Positions 16,788 to 31,992 of a stretch of 64,000 nt of DNA are shown here, in pieces; position 1 is the first letter of the stretch; each line of letters opens with the position of its first letter. Source of the DNA: Posidoniimonas corsicana. Its GTDB lineage: Bacteria; Planctomycetota; Planctomycetia; Pirellulales; Lacipirellulaceae. The stretch spans positions 1 through 64,000 of the forward strand of contig NZ_SIHJ01000006.1 of assembly GCF_007859765.1 (NCBI RefSeq), in the 5' to 3' direction. The notes under the pieces were generated by a model. The model ran no database searches and was not told the DNA's origin. It saw only the letters and a list, made by a program, of their open reading frames with translations. A program made the translations under genes and the position numbers.

Positions 16788-19223
16788 ATGAATTGCAGCT
16801 CAAAGCTACGCCCCCTGCTACTGCTTCTCAGCAGCGTCTGCCTCCCCGGCGCGGCGTGTGCGCAAGAGTCGCCCCCCGTCCGAGAGCTGTTCGACAACGA
16901 CTGGCGGTTCCAGCTCGGCGAGCTGGAGGACGGCCAGTCGCCCGAGCTCGACGACAGCCAGTGGCGCTCGCTCGACCTGCCGCACGACTGGTCCGCCGAG
17001 GCGCCGTTCGACCCCGAGTTCGCCAGCGGCACCGGCTACCTGCCCGGCGGCGTTGGCTGGTACCGCAAGACGTTCAACGCGCCCGACGAGTGGCAGGGCC
17101 GCGAGGTCTCGCTGCACTTCGACGGCGTGTACCGCAACAGCGAGGTGTGGCTCAACGGCCAGCGGGTCGGCGGCCGGCCGTACGGCTACATCCCGTTCAG
17201 CGTGCGGATCACGCCCCACCTGAACGTGGGCGGTGAGAACGTGATTGCCGTGCGCGTCGCGCGGGACGAGGTGGCCGACTCCCGCTGGTACCCGGGCACG
17301 GGAATCTACCGGCACGTCTGGCTGCAGGCGACCGACCCGGCGCACATCGCGCAGTGGGGCACGTTCGTCACCACGCCGCGCATCACCGACGAGCGGGCCG
17401 ACATCCTGGTCAGCAACACGGTTGCGAACGAGTCCGACGGCCAGCGCAAGCTGCGCGTGGTGAGCGAGGTGGTCGACCCCAGCGGCGCGCCTCTTTCGCA
17501 CCAGACCACCAGCGTGACTCTGCCCGCGGGCGGCGAGCAGACGCTGGCCCACTGGCACATCGCCAAAGAGCCGCAGCGGTGGTCGACCGACTCGCCCGTG
17601 CTGTACACGGCGGTCACGCGGGTGTTTGACGGCGACCGGCTTGTCGACCAGACCCGCACCCCGTTCGGCGTGCGGAGCTACTACTTCGACCCGAATGAGG
17701 GCTTCTTCCTCAACGGCGAGCCGACGCTGATCAAGGGCCTGTGCCTGCACCACGACGCCGGCGTGGTCGGCGCGGCCGTGCCCGACGCGGTGCTCGAGCG
17801 GCGGCTGCGGCTGGTCAAGGAGCTGGGCGCCAACGCGGTGCGGTGCAGCCACAACCCGATGGCCAGCGAGCTGTACACGCTGTGCGACCAGATCGGGCTG
17901 CTGGTCATGGACGAGGCGTTCGACGAGTGGGAGCTGGGCAAACGCAAGTGGGTGAAGGGCCGGAACGTCGGCCGGGCGGAGCGGTTCGGCTACAACGAGG
18001 ACTTCGAGGAGTGGGCCGAGCGCGACGCGGCCGACATGGTCCGCCGTGGCCGCAACCACCCGTCGATCATCCTGTGGAGCATCGGCAACGAGATCGACTA
18101 CCCCGGCGACCCCTACGCGCACCCCGAGTTCTTCGACCCTGCCGCCCCGCCCGTTGACGACGGATCGCCGAGCGTGACCCGCCTGGCGGTGGTGGCGCCC
18201 AAGCTGATCGCCGCCGTCAAGCGGCACGACCCCACCCGGCCGGTCACGATGGCGCTCTCCAACATGCCCGCGTCCAACGACATCGGCCTGGCCAACATGC
18301 TGGACGTGGCCGGCTACAACTACCAGGAACAGTACTACGAGCAGGACCACCGCGACTTCCCCGGCCGCGTGATCTACGGCAGCGAGAACGGCCGCGGCGC
18401 GCGGAGCTGGCAGGCGGTGGTCGACAACGACCACATCAGCTCGATCTACCTGTGGGTCGGGTTCGACTTCCTCGGCGAGGCCGGTCCCTGGCCCAACCAC
18501 GGCAGCCAGGCGGGCGTGTTCGACACGCGGGGCTTCCTCAAGCCCTACAGCTACCAGCAGAAGAAGCAGTGGGACAGCGAACCGTTTGTGCGGCTGTTCG
18601 TCGGCCGGCAGCGGCGCGGCGACGGGGGCCGACGGCGGCGCGGTTTCGGCTACGCCGAGCACCCCCGGCTGTGGCGGGCCGAAGAGGGCGCCGAGCTGCC
18701 GGTGTTTGTTGTCACCAACACGGACGAGGTGCGGCTGACCCTGAACGGCGAGGCCGTTGAGGCGGAGCGCTCCCGGTTCGGCGGCGACTTTGTCGCCAGG
18801 CTGCCGTACGCCGCTGGCGAGCTGCAAGTCGAGGCTCTTAGCGATGGCGAGGTCGTCGCGACGGACTCGCTGCAGACCCCCGGCGACGCGGCCCGGCTCC
18901 AACTGGTCGCCGACCGCACGCGGCTGACCGCCGACGGGCAGGACGCGGCGCACGTGGAGGTGCGGATCGTCGATCGCGATGGGCGGCTGGTCAGTGACTC
19001 CGACGCCAAGGTCACGCTGTCGGTCGGCGGCGCCGGCCGGCTGCTGGGCGTCGACAACGGCGACCAGAACGATACGACCGCCCTCAAAAACCCAACCAAG
19101 CAGCCGCGCGACGGGCGGCTGCTGGCGGTTGTGCAGAGTGGTCGTGAGCCGGGTCAGGTTGAGGTCACCGCCACGGCCGAGGGGCTGGCGCCGGCGACGA
19201 TCCAACTCGAAGCCGCCCGCTAA
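16788..19223 (+). CDS. Glycoside hydrolase family 2 protein (DUF4982-type beta-galactosidase-like)
   Basis: An 811-residue secreted enzyme (leader SSKLRPLLLLLSSVCLPGAACAQ). The order is the GH2 sugar-binding jelly roll (LPHDWSAEAPFDPEF, VGWYRKTF, WLNGQRVGGRPYGYIPF), an Ig-like middle domain, a TIM barrel, DUF4982 (NTDEVRLTLNGEAV) and a C-terminal Ig-like domain (LTADGQDAAHVEVRIVDRDG). The acid/base is predicted as E435 in WSIGNEI and the nucleophile as E533 in YGSENGRG. In other organisms this subgroup removes beta-galactose or beta-uronic acid from plant glycans; substrate is not determined. ATG 16788 begins the signal peptide. It ends 14 bp from the convergent LacZ-type gene. Confidence 0.88.
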   Translation: MNCSSKLRPLLLLLSSVCLPGAACAQESPPVRELFDNDWRFQLGELEDGQSPELDDSQWRSLDLPHDWSAEAPFDPEFASGTGYLPGGVGWYRKTFNAPDEWQGREVSLHFDGVYRNSEVWLNGQRVGGRPYGYIPFSVRITPHLNVGGENVIAVRVARDEVADSRWYPGTGIYRHVWLQATDPAHIAQWGTFVTTPRITDERADILVSNTVANESDGQRKLRVVSEVVDPSGAPLSHQTTSVTLPAGGEQTLAHWHIAKEPQRWSTDSPVLYTAVTRVFDGDRLVDQTRTPFGVRSYYFDPNEGFFLNGEPTLIKGLCLHHDAGVVGAAVPDAVLERRLRLVKELGANAVRCSHNPMASELYTLCDQIGLLVMDEAFDEWELGKRKWVKGRNVGRAERFGYNEDFEEWAERDAADMVRRGRNHPSIILWSIGNEIDYPGDPYAHPEFFDPAAPPVDDGSPSVTRLAVVAPKLIAAVKRHDPTRPVTMALSNMPASNDIGLANMLDVAGYNYQEQYYEQDHRDFPGRVIYGSENGRGARSWQAVVDNDHISSIYLWVGFDFLGEAGPWPNHGSQAGVFDTRGFLKPYSYQQKKQWDSEPFVRLFVGRQRRGDGGRRRRGFGYAEHPRLWRAEEGAELPVFVVTNTDEVRLTLNGEAVEAERSRFGGDFVARLPYAAGELQVEALSDGEVVATDSLQTPGDAARLQLVADRTRLTADGQDAAHVEVRIVDRDGRLVSDSDAKVTLSVGGAGRLLGVDNGDQNDTTALKNPTKQPRDGRLLAVVQSGREPGQVEVTATAEGLAPATIQLEAAR

Positions 19224-19237
19224 CACTGCCGAGGCGT

Positions 19238-24933
<5,696 letters not shown>

Positions 24934-24941
<8 letters not shown>

Positions 24942-26007
24942 GGTCTCCCCGGAGGTCTTTGGAGGTCGCGAGGGCGAGGGTGCGTTTCTTTCCGCCAACG
25001 GCGCAGTAGAAATGGTACACCACCCCATTGTGCTTGATCAGCCACGGCTTGTGGGCGAAGGTCTTGTCCCATTCTTCGGACGGCTCGATCAGGTTTTCCC
25101 CCTCCCACTTGGTCCAGTGCACCAGGTCCCGCGACACGGCGAAAGTGTCGAACGCCCCGATCCCCTTCTTCCAGCCGGCGCCAAAGTACGGCATCACCCA
25201 CAGGTCGCCCATGCGGATGATCTGCGGGTCGCCCGTGATGCCCTTGCCGTTGTCCACGACGGGGCCGTCGCCGTAGCGGCGCCAGGTGACCAGGTCGTCG
25301 GAGACCGCGATGCCGATCCGCTCGACCCAGGCGTCCCGCTGCTTGGCGTTGTAGAACATGACAAACGGGGCGCCGAGCGTCTGCGACTCGTCTCGAAAGA
25401 CGTGGCTCTTGTAAAGCGTCTTCCGCTCGAAGGGTCGGGCGTCGGCGTCGTCGGGCGAGAGGACCGGGTTCTCCTTGAGCCGTTCCCAGGGCTGGCCGCT
25501 GCCAAGCTCAGTGGTGTGGGCCATGCCGATGGCGAGCGGGTCGGTCTCGTAGCCCTGCTTGTGCCCGCCGAAGTAAGAGATCCAGTACTTGCCGTCGTGC
25601 TGGCTGATGGCGGAGCCGCCCTCCCACTTTGGATCGACCAGCGCGATGCTGCCGTCGGCCTGCCAGCGGTCCCAGCCCTGGTCGCGGAACGGGAGCACCG
25701 TTCCGAGGATCTTCCAGTCGAGCAGGTTGTCGCTCTTGGCGATGCAGGTCTCGTAACCGACCAGGTTGCTTATCTTCACGAACACCATGTACCACGAGCC
25801 GTCGTGTCGGAACACATTGGGGCAGTCGTAGTACTGGTCCTCTTCCGGCGTGAGGATCGTGCCGTACTTATAGGGAGTGCGGAGCTCTTCGTAGACGCGC
25901 TGCATGCTGGCGTCGTCGATGGTATGCGGTGCTGTCGCCGTCTCATCGGCAACCGCGCTTGTGGCAAGCAATACCGAAAGTAAAAGGACGGACCGTAGAG
26001 TCATCAT
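24934..26007 (-). CDS. Secreted five-bladed beta-propeller glycosidase-like protein (GH43/GH117-like)
   Basis: A 357-residue protein with signal peptide MMTLRSVLLLSVLLATSAVA. Blade-like repeats with Asp and Glu near strand starts are seen: YYDCPNVFRHDGSWYMVFV, CIAKSDNLLDWKILG, GGSAISQHDGKYWISYFGG, GIAVSDDLVTWRRYG, ITGDPQIIRMGDLWVMPY and TFAVSRDLVHWTKW. This resembles GH43/GH117-type propellers, but the RDP...WAPE order of GH43 is not evident, so the exact family is open. ATG 26007 forms an ATGA overlap with the upstream GH106 stop, and its stop overlaps the GH95 start by 8 bp. Context: second gene of a tightly coupled four-glycosidase operon, so a side-chain exo-enzyme is likely. Confidence 0.75.
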
Positions 26008-29000
26008 TGCGGGGCTTCTGCTTGAGAAGTATTCGATTGAAGTTTGACGGGGCCAAGCAGCCCAAACGGCACAGGGCCCACCGACCCGGGCAGCGGCCGG
26101 GCGTTGGTCCAGGTCAGCCGCTCGTGCTCAGGCGCCTTGGCGTCGGCGAGGATGCGGTTCCGCCATACGCCAGCGACCTGGACCTCCAGCCTGTTCTCGC
26201 CGGCCGTCACGGCATCGGTGACGTCAACCCGATACGGCGGCGTCCAGGCCACACCGCAGTCGACGCCGTTGACATGAACTCTTGCCGTACCCGCGACAGA
26301 ACTCAGGTCCAGCCAAGCCCGGTCCTGCCCGTCCTCCGGATTGTAGTCGAACGCCGCGTCGTACGTGGCGATGCCGTCGAATGCCCGCACACCGGGATCG
26401 CTGTGGTCGGAGAGGTCAACCAGGCCGGCTAGCTCGATCGCGTCCGGCGCGGGGCCGATGGCAGGCTCAAACGTTACCCGCCAGGCGGTCGGCTCGATCG
26501 CGACGACTTGCTGTCGCGAATCCGCTGGCGCCAGGTCGTTGAGCTTCTCGTCGCTCAATACCAGAAGCAACGACTGATGCGGCTCGAGAGAAACCTGCCA
26601 CCGCCCGCCCTGCTGAATTGCGGGTGCCTGGCTACCGGTCACCGGGTCCCACACCGCGGCGTGCGGCCTGCTCGCCCGCACGCCTACGCTGACACTCCGC
26701 CGCGTGTCCTGCTGGTTAGCAAGGAGATAGACGTCCCAACCATCGCCTCGACGGTGGGTCCAGCCGACCTGACGGGCGGTCTCGCCCGCTTCGTCCCAGG
26801 CCTGCAGGTCGCGGTTGATCCCTAGCGGATCGAGTGAATCGGGCCGCCAGGCCCCGACCGAGACGTTCGGGTGATCGGCTAGCCGCGAGGCCAGGTCGTC
26901 CAGAACCTCGGTGTCGGCTTCGGGGTCGCCCATCCCGGGTGTCCGCTCCGGCAGATCGACCAGCACCAAACGCCCGCCCGCGTCGGCCAACGACAATAGT
27001 TTCTCGCCGACCTCCACAGACATCAGGCCCGCCTGCGGCGACATCGGCCGGCTGCCGGGGACAACCAGCACGCCGTAGCTCGCGCCGCCCGGCAGCACAA
27101 TGCGGCCGTCCTCAACCTCCGCTAGTCGCAGCAGAGCGTCGCGGTTGAGGGAGTCGTACTTGTACCCGCGGAGCGGGTCCGTGCCGCCGGCGGGGTCGGC
27201 CATATTCGCCGAGTGCCGCACGCCCTCGGGCATCTCGCGGGTGGGAACGCCGCGGTTGGCGAGCCGCCGCCGCTCTTTGCTGACGCGTTGCTCGCCGATC
27301 AGGCCGGGCAGCGTGTCGATGAGTCGTTCAGGCAGAACCGCCCGACTCGGCAACTCCTCGCCGGTGAACACCGCGATGTCGACCACCGCGTCGCCCTGCT
27401 GCAGCACCGCCTGCAGCCGCTGCAGGTAGCCGTTCCAGGCGTAGGCGTGCGGCTGCCAAACCTGGTCCCGCTGCTGGAACGTGCCGATGCCGTTGAGCGT
27501 CACGCCCGGCTTGCGGTCGAGCCACGGGTTGTGCATCCAGACATGGTGCACCAACTGGTTGACGCCCAGACACAGGTTGTGGTCGGCCATCGGCTTGAGA
27601 ATGGCCGGCGACTCGTCCCAGCGGATGCGGAGTTGGGTGAACGCCTCGGCGCCGATAGTGCGTTTGCCGTAGATGTGCCCGGCTGAGATCGCGTCGAGCA
27701 CATCGTTCGGCTTGTCGTGCGTCGGGCTCTGCCGCCAGAATTCGCCCATCGGCATACTGACGTGCTGGTAGTGCCTGAGGCCGTCGGCCAGCATGGTGGG
27801 CGCCGTGCACTCGGCGGAAAACGAGGAGCCGGCTTCGGCCGCCAGCTCTTCGAGCGTACCGAAGAACGCTCCGTCGAGTCGCTCGGCAAGCGTCCGCCGA
27901 AAGTCGTGAAGAAAACGCTCGGAAGCGTCCGCGTCGTCAATCACGTAGCCGGCCAGTGTTGGAAGCCAGGGCGCCGCGGGGTAGCCGCGACGCTCTATGA
28001 ATTGCTGCGGCAGGTCGGCCGTCCAATTCTGGCTGCCGCACTCCCAGCTATCGACGTGCAACCTGGTCAGCACCCTGCCGGCAAGCTCGGCCCCCAACTG
28101 CCGACGCGCCTCACCGAACCAACCGGCGTACTGGGTTCGAACCGCCTGCGGGTTGAGCTTGTCGCACTCCAGCCCCTTGCCGCCGCCGCCAGTGGCGTTC
28201 TGCTTGCCGGTCGAGGTGTGCCCGAACCGCAGCACTACCCATTCGCCGGGCGGCGCGTCCCAATGAAGCACGCCCTGCTCGTCCATCATCGAAGTGACGT
28301 CAACGACCGAGTTGCTGGAAACAGCCGCCGCGGCGTCCACATCAGGCGATATCGGCGACACCCGCCACACAGCGCCCGATTTGCCGCGGAAGTGGTGCAC
28401 GCAGGCCGCGCTGGAGAGCTCGATCCCCTGCACCTTCAGCACGGGGCTCCACTTTGCGAAGTCCAGATCCTCGGCGCCCGGCTCGGCGCCCTCTGGGTCG
28501 AATGACAGGCGGAAAACGCAAGCGGTCGTCGCCGGAACCGCGTGCGTCACCGGGCGGCCCTCGTCCTGCCAGCCATGTCGTGGGGCCGATAGCTGGGCGA
28601 TCGGGCGGAATACTTGCCCATCGTCGCTCGCCTCGAGCCGCATCCGCTGACACTGGTAGTTGTTGCCGTCGGGACGGATGGTCACGGCCCGGCAGGTGAA
28701 CGGCTGTTCGAAGCGGAAGTCGATCCAGCACGGCGCCGATGAGCGGAGCCGCTCGGTGTTGCCCGGCACAACAAGCTGCTGGGCCTGCTGGTCAGCGGCG
28801 TTGGTGGTCACGGTCACCGGAACGCTGGCTGTCGAGATCCCCTCGCCCTCTGGCGCTGGGAACGTCAGCACGGCGACATCCTCATAATAGCCCTCGCGGG
28901 TGGCTGGGCGGGGAAGCGTCAGTTCCGCAGGCCCGCCGCCAGACGCGATCGTTCGGGACCAGACGAGCTGCTGCATCGACAGCTCTGGTGTGATCCACGG

Positions 29001-29453
29001 CCCACCCGCTAGCGCAAACCCGTCGCTTAAGTGCATAGCCAGCTCGATGCCGGCGCGATCGGCCTCCGCTGCGGCGTGACGGACAAGGTCCCACCAGTGC
29101 GGCGAGAGCTGCGTCGCCTGCGGGCTCACCAGCGGAGGGTCCTGCGGCCCGTAGATCGGCATCAAGTATGCGCCGCCGAGTCCGGCGTCGCGCATCGCAC
29201 TAATGTCGGCGGAGATCCCTTCAGCTGTGACCGCCGCGTCGAGCCAGTACCAAAAGGTCCAAGGCTTGGCGGAGTCGGCCGGCGAAACGAACGCGTGCTC
29301 CAATTCCGCCGTGTCGGCCCGGGACGAGGAGCTGCACGCAAGCAGCGCACAGAGCGCAGCCGCGCAGATCGTGTTGGCGAACCGATGCGTAGCAGGCAAG
29401 CGGAGACCCAGTCGTTGGGGACCTGAGAACAGACACCAGTAGGGTGTGGGCAA
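26004..29453 (-). CDS. GH106-family alpha-L-rhamnosidase
   Basis: A 1149-residue enzyme with the GH106 opening: PWTFWYWLDAAVTAEGISADISAMRDAGLGGAYLMPIYG, then WWDLVRHAAAEADRAGIELAMHLSDG. Later conserved blocks are LHVDSWECGSQNWT, FSAECTAPTMLADG, TIGAEAFTQ and NQLVHHVWMHNPW. A C-terminal beta-sandwich (DPGVRAFDGIATYDAAFDYNP, ARVHVNGVDCGVAWTPPYRVDVTDAV) completes the fold. GH106 removes terminal L-rhamnose from rhamnogalacturonans. The longest frame uses TTG 29453; TTG 29399 leaves a compact leader ending in the lipobox-like LLAC before SSSSRADT, so the protein may be a lipoprotein. It is the first gene of the minus-strand operon and ends with an ATGA overlap. It diverges from the GH2 gene at 29558. 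Confidence 0.88.
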   Translation of the reverse strand: MPTPYWCLFSGPQRLGLRLPATHRFANTICAAALCALLACSSSSRADTAELEHAFVSPADSAKPWTFWYWLDAAVTAEGISADISAMRDAGLGGAYLMPIYGPQDPPLVSPQATQLSPHWWDLVRHAAAEADRAGIELAMHLSDGFALAGGPWITPELSMQQLVWSRTIASGGGPAELTLPRPATREGYYEDVAVLTFPAPEGEGISTASVPVTVTTNAADQQAQQLVVPGNTERLRSSAPCWIDFRFEQPFTCRAVTIRPDGNNYQCQRMRLEASDDGQVFRPIAQLSAPRHGWQDEGRPVTHAVPATTACVFRLSFDPEGAEPGAEDLDFAKWSPVLKVQGIELSSAACVHHFRGKSGAVWRVSPISPDVDAAAAVSSNSVVDVTSMMDEQGVLHWDAPPGEWVVLRFGHTSTGKQNATGGGGKGLECDKLNPQAVRTQYAGWFGEARRQLGAELAGRVLTRLHVDSWECGSQNWTADLPQQFIERRGYPAAPWLPTLAGYVIDDADASERFLHDFRRTLAERLDGAFFGTLEELAAEAGSSFSAECTAPTMLADGLRHYQHVSMPMGEFWRQSPTHDKPNDVLDAISAGHIYGKRTIGAEAFTQLRIRWDESPAILKPMADHNLCLGVNQLVHHVWMHNPWLDRKPGVTLNGIGTFQQRDQVWQPHAYAWNGYLQRLQAVLQQGDAVVDIAVFTGEELPSRAVLPERLIDTLPGLIGEQRVSKERRRLANRGVPTREMPEGVRHSANMADPAGGTDPLRGYKYDSLNRDALLRLAEVEDGRIVLPGGASYGVLVVPGSRPMSPQAGLMSVEVGEKLLSLADAGGRLVLVDLPERTPGMGDPEADTEVLDDLASRLADHPNVSVGAWRPDSLDPLGINRDLQAWDEAGETARQVGWTHRRGDGWDVYLLANQQDTRRSVSVGVRASRPHAAVWDPVTGSQAPAIQQGGRWQVSLEPHQSLLLVLSDEKLNDLAPADSRQQVVAIEPTAWRVTFEPAIGPAPDAIELAGLVDLSDHSDPGVRAFDGIATYDAAFDYNPEDGQDRAWLDLSSVAGTARVHVNGVDCGVAWTPPYRVDVTDAVTAGENRLEVQVAGVWRNRILADAKAPEHERLTWTNARPLPGSVGPVPFGLLGPVKLQSNTSQAEAPQ

Positions 29454-29557
29454 TCTATGCTACCCCGCGTTGCAGACCGCGTTCCACAAACCGGCGACGC
29501 AAAAAGAGGCTTGTTTTCCGTCAGATTCAATTGTTCTGCCTGAAGCAGCGGGCTCCA
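29454..29557. promoter_or_regulatory. Divergent intergenic region between the GH106 operon and GH2
   Basis: About 100 bp separates the two divergent transcription units, so both promoters must lie here or just inside the GH106 leader. The segment is locally A/T-richer (about 29505-29535). No convincing operator palindrome or unambiguous sigma-70 pair was found, so the call rests on layout only. Confidence 0.4.
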
Positions 29558-31963
29558 ATGAACCGAATGCGTCCCTTCCTGTCCGCCCTGCCCACGATCC
29601 TAGCCGCCCTCTGCTGCGCGTCCGCGTACGCGGCACAGCGCGAGCGGATCGATGATGATTGGCATTTTCGCCTGGGCGACGTTGCTGACGCTCAGCTCAC
29701 TGAACACGACGACAACCATTGGCCCCAGGTGCGGCTTCCCCACGACTGGAGCATCGGCTTATCGCGTTCCGCCGACGAACCTAGCGCCGGCGGGGGCGGG
29801 TTCTTCCCGACCGGCGTGGGCTGGTACCGCCGCCAACTGCACTGCGTGCCAACAGCAGGAGAACGCACCTGGTTGGTGTTCGATGGCGTCTACCGGAACG
29901 CCACGGTCTGGCTAAACGGCGAACAGCTCGGCGGCCACGCCTACGGCTACACGCCGTTCCGATTCGAGATCACCAACCGACTCTCCGCCGACGAGCCGAA
30001 TCTGCTGGCGGTGCGTGTCGACAACTCCGCCCAGCCCAACAGTCGCTGGTACACTGGTTCGGGGATCTACCGTCACGTCTGGCTCGAGCGGCGCCCCACG
30101 TTGTCGATCGATCCGCAGTCCTGTGTGGCGTCGGTAGATACGCTGGAGGGCCGGCAATGCACACTCAGCACCTCGGCCCGCGTTGAACAGACTACGCCAC
30201 AAGAGACTCTGGCCGAATTGCGGGTCGAGCTCTTCAGCCCTGACGGCGAGGTCGTCGCGTCGCACACCGAACCAATTCGGGCGTCACGCGGCAAGTCCGC
30301 TGAGACGCACCAGAAGTTGGTGCTTAGCAACCCGCGGCTGTGGAGCCCCGACGACCCCGCACTCTACACGGTCCGCTACCTGTTGTTGAGCGATGGCAAG
30401 GAAGTCGACCGGCACGAGTCGTCCTTCGGGATCCGCACCATTGAGGTAACTGCCGACCGCGGCTTGCTGCTCAACGGCAAGCCCGTAGCCCTGTTTGGCG
30501 GCAACGTCCACCACGACAACGGCTGCCTCGGCGCGGCCGCGTTCGACCGGGCGGAGCAGCGGAAGGCCGGGCTGCTCAAAGAAGCCGGGTACAACGCGGT
30601 CCGCACCGCCCACAACCCGCCCTCCCCCGCCTTCCTCGACGCCTGCGACCGGCTCGGACTGCTCGTGATCGACGAGGCGTTCGACTGCTGGGCGAAGAAA
30701 AAAGTCGCGCACGACTACCACGAGGACTTCGCCGAGAACTGGCGGGCCGACCTGGCGGCGATGGTGCGGCGGGACCGCCACCACCCCTCCGTGATCATGT
30801 GGAGCATCGGCAATGAGATGTACGAGCGCGGCGCCGATCACGCCCCCGACCTTGCGGGTGAGATGGTAGCGGTCGTGCGTGAGCTCGACCCGACCCGGCC
30901 CGTCACGGCGGGGGTCAACGGGCTGGGCCCGCAGAACTGGAGCAAGCTGGATCGCCTGTTCGGCGAGTTGGATGTCGCCGGGTACAACTACGAGCAGGGC
31001 CGCTACGCCGACGACCACCAGCGAGTTCCCGATCGGGTGATGTACGCCAGCGAGTCCTACCTAAGTGACCTGGCAACCAGCCGCGACCATGTATCTTCTC
31101 GCCCTTATGTGGTGGGCGACTTCGTCTGGTCGGCGATCGACTACCTAGGCGAGGCCGGGATCGGCCGGAATTTCCCGCCCGGCGCGACCGTCACACCGCA
31201 CTGGGAGGGAACACACTACCCCTACCATGGCGCGCTGTGCGGCGACATTGATATCACCGGCGTCCGAAGGCCTATCTCCCACTTTCGCGAAATCGTTTGG
31301 GACCGAGGAGAAAGGCTGTCTGTTGCAGTAGTTGAACCGGCGCCCGATGGCGGAGCGTGGCAGCCATCGCAATGGGCGACCGAACCCCTCATGGCCAGCT
31401 GGACCTGGCCGGGGCACGAGGGGCGAGATCTCCAAGTCAAGGTCGCTAGCCGCTGGCCAACGGTCCGGGTTGAGCTGAATGGCCAGGTTGTTGGTGAAGT
31501 CACACCGAGTGGCTACGAGGATGGCGTCGCCACGCTGAGTGTGCGGTACGCCCCGGGCGAGGTTACCGCGATAGGACTCGACGAACAGGGGCGGGCTCAA
31601 CAGCGGATGGTGCTCACCACCGCCGGCCCAGCGGAGAGCATCCGCCTTACGCCCGACCGGACGGACCTAGTCGCCGACGGACAGGATCTGAGCTTCGTCG
31701 CTGTAGAGATTGTCGATGCCGACGGTCTGGTTCGCCCGGACGCAGATCACCAGGTCACCTACACGATCGACGGTCCGGGCACGATCGTCGGTGTTGGCAG
31801 CGGCGACCTCAGCTCCGACGAACCGTACAACGCGCTTTCACGGCGTGTCTTTCACGGCCGGGCGTTGGTTGTGGTCCGCAGCGATGACGACACCGGTACC
31901 ATCACCCTGACAGCCTCCGCGCCGGGACTTCCTGCAGCGGAACTGGAACTGTCGAGCCGCTAG
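29558..31963 (+). CDS. Glycoside hydrolase family 2 protein (second DUF4982-type GH2)
   Basis: An 801-residue exported enzyme (leader MNRMRPFLSALPTILAALCCASAYA). It is paralogous to the GH2 at 16788: LPHDWSIGLSRSADEPSAG, VGWYRRQL, WLNGEQLGGHAYGYTPF, then the TIM barrel with acid/base E420 in MWSIGNEM and nucleophile E499 in MYASESYL. DUF4982 and a C-terminal Ig-like domain follow (LVADGQDLSFVAVEIVDADG). It differs from its paralogue in the loop after the first LPHDW and in the nucleophile surroundings (ASES versus GSEN), hinting at a different glycan. It is followed after 29 bp by the PL1-like lyase in the same direction, probably one transcript. Confidence 0.87.
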   Translation: MNRMRPFLSALPTILAALCCASAYAAQRERIDDDWHFRLGDVADAQLTEHDDNHWPQVRLPHDWSIGLSRSADEPSAGGGGFFPTGVGWYRRQLHCVPTAGERTWLVFDGVYRNATVWLNGEQLGGHAYGYTPFRFEITNRLSADEPNLLAVRVDNSAQPNSRWYTGSGIYRHVWLERRPTLSIDPQSCVASVDTLEGRQCTLSTSARVEQTTPQETLAELRVELFSPDGEVVASHTEPIRASRGKSAETHQKLVLSNPRLWSPDDPALYTVRYLLLSDGKEVDRHESSFGIRTIEVTADRGLLLNGKPVALFGGNVHHDNGCLGAAAFDRAEQRKAGLLKEAGYNAVRTAHNPPSPAFLDACDRLGLLVIDEAFDCWAKKKVAHDYHEDFAENWRADLAAMVRRDRHHPSVIMWSIGNEMYERGADHAPDLAGEMVAVVRELDPTRPVTAGVNGLGPQNWSKLDRLFGELDVAGYNYEQGRYADDHQRVPDRVMYASESYLSDLATSRDHVSSRPYVVGDFVWSAIDYLGEAGIGRNFPPGATVTPHWEGTHYPYHGALCGDIDITGVRRPISHFREIVWDRGERLSVAVVEPAPDGGAWQPSQWATEPLMASWTWPGHEGRDLQVKVASRWPTVRVELNGQVVGEVTPSGYEDGVATLSVRYAPGEVTAIGLDEQGRAQQRMVLTTAGPAESIRLTPDRTDLVADGQDLSFVAVEIVDADGLVRPDADHQVTYTIDGPGTIVGVGSGDLSSDEPYNALSRRVFHGRALVVVRSDDDTGTITLTASAPGLPAAELELSSR

Positions 31964-31992
31964 GCTCTCCCCCAACAAACAAGGCGCCCTCG

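Noticed and set aside
18590-18660. Arg-rich stretch in the GH2 at 16788 suspected as a frameshift
   Set aside because: The frame stays open, and the sequence right after (YAEHPRLW, LPVFVVTNTDEVRLTLNG) resumes normal DUF4982 content in the same frame, so it is more likely a variable loop.
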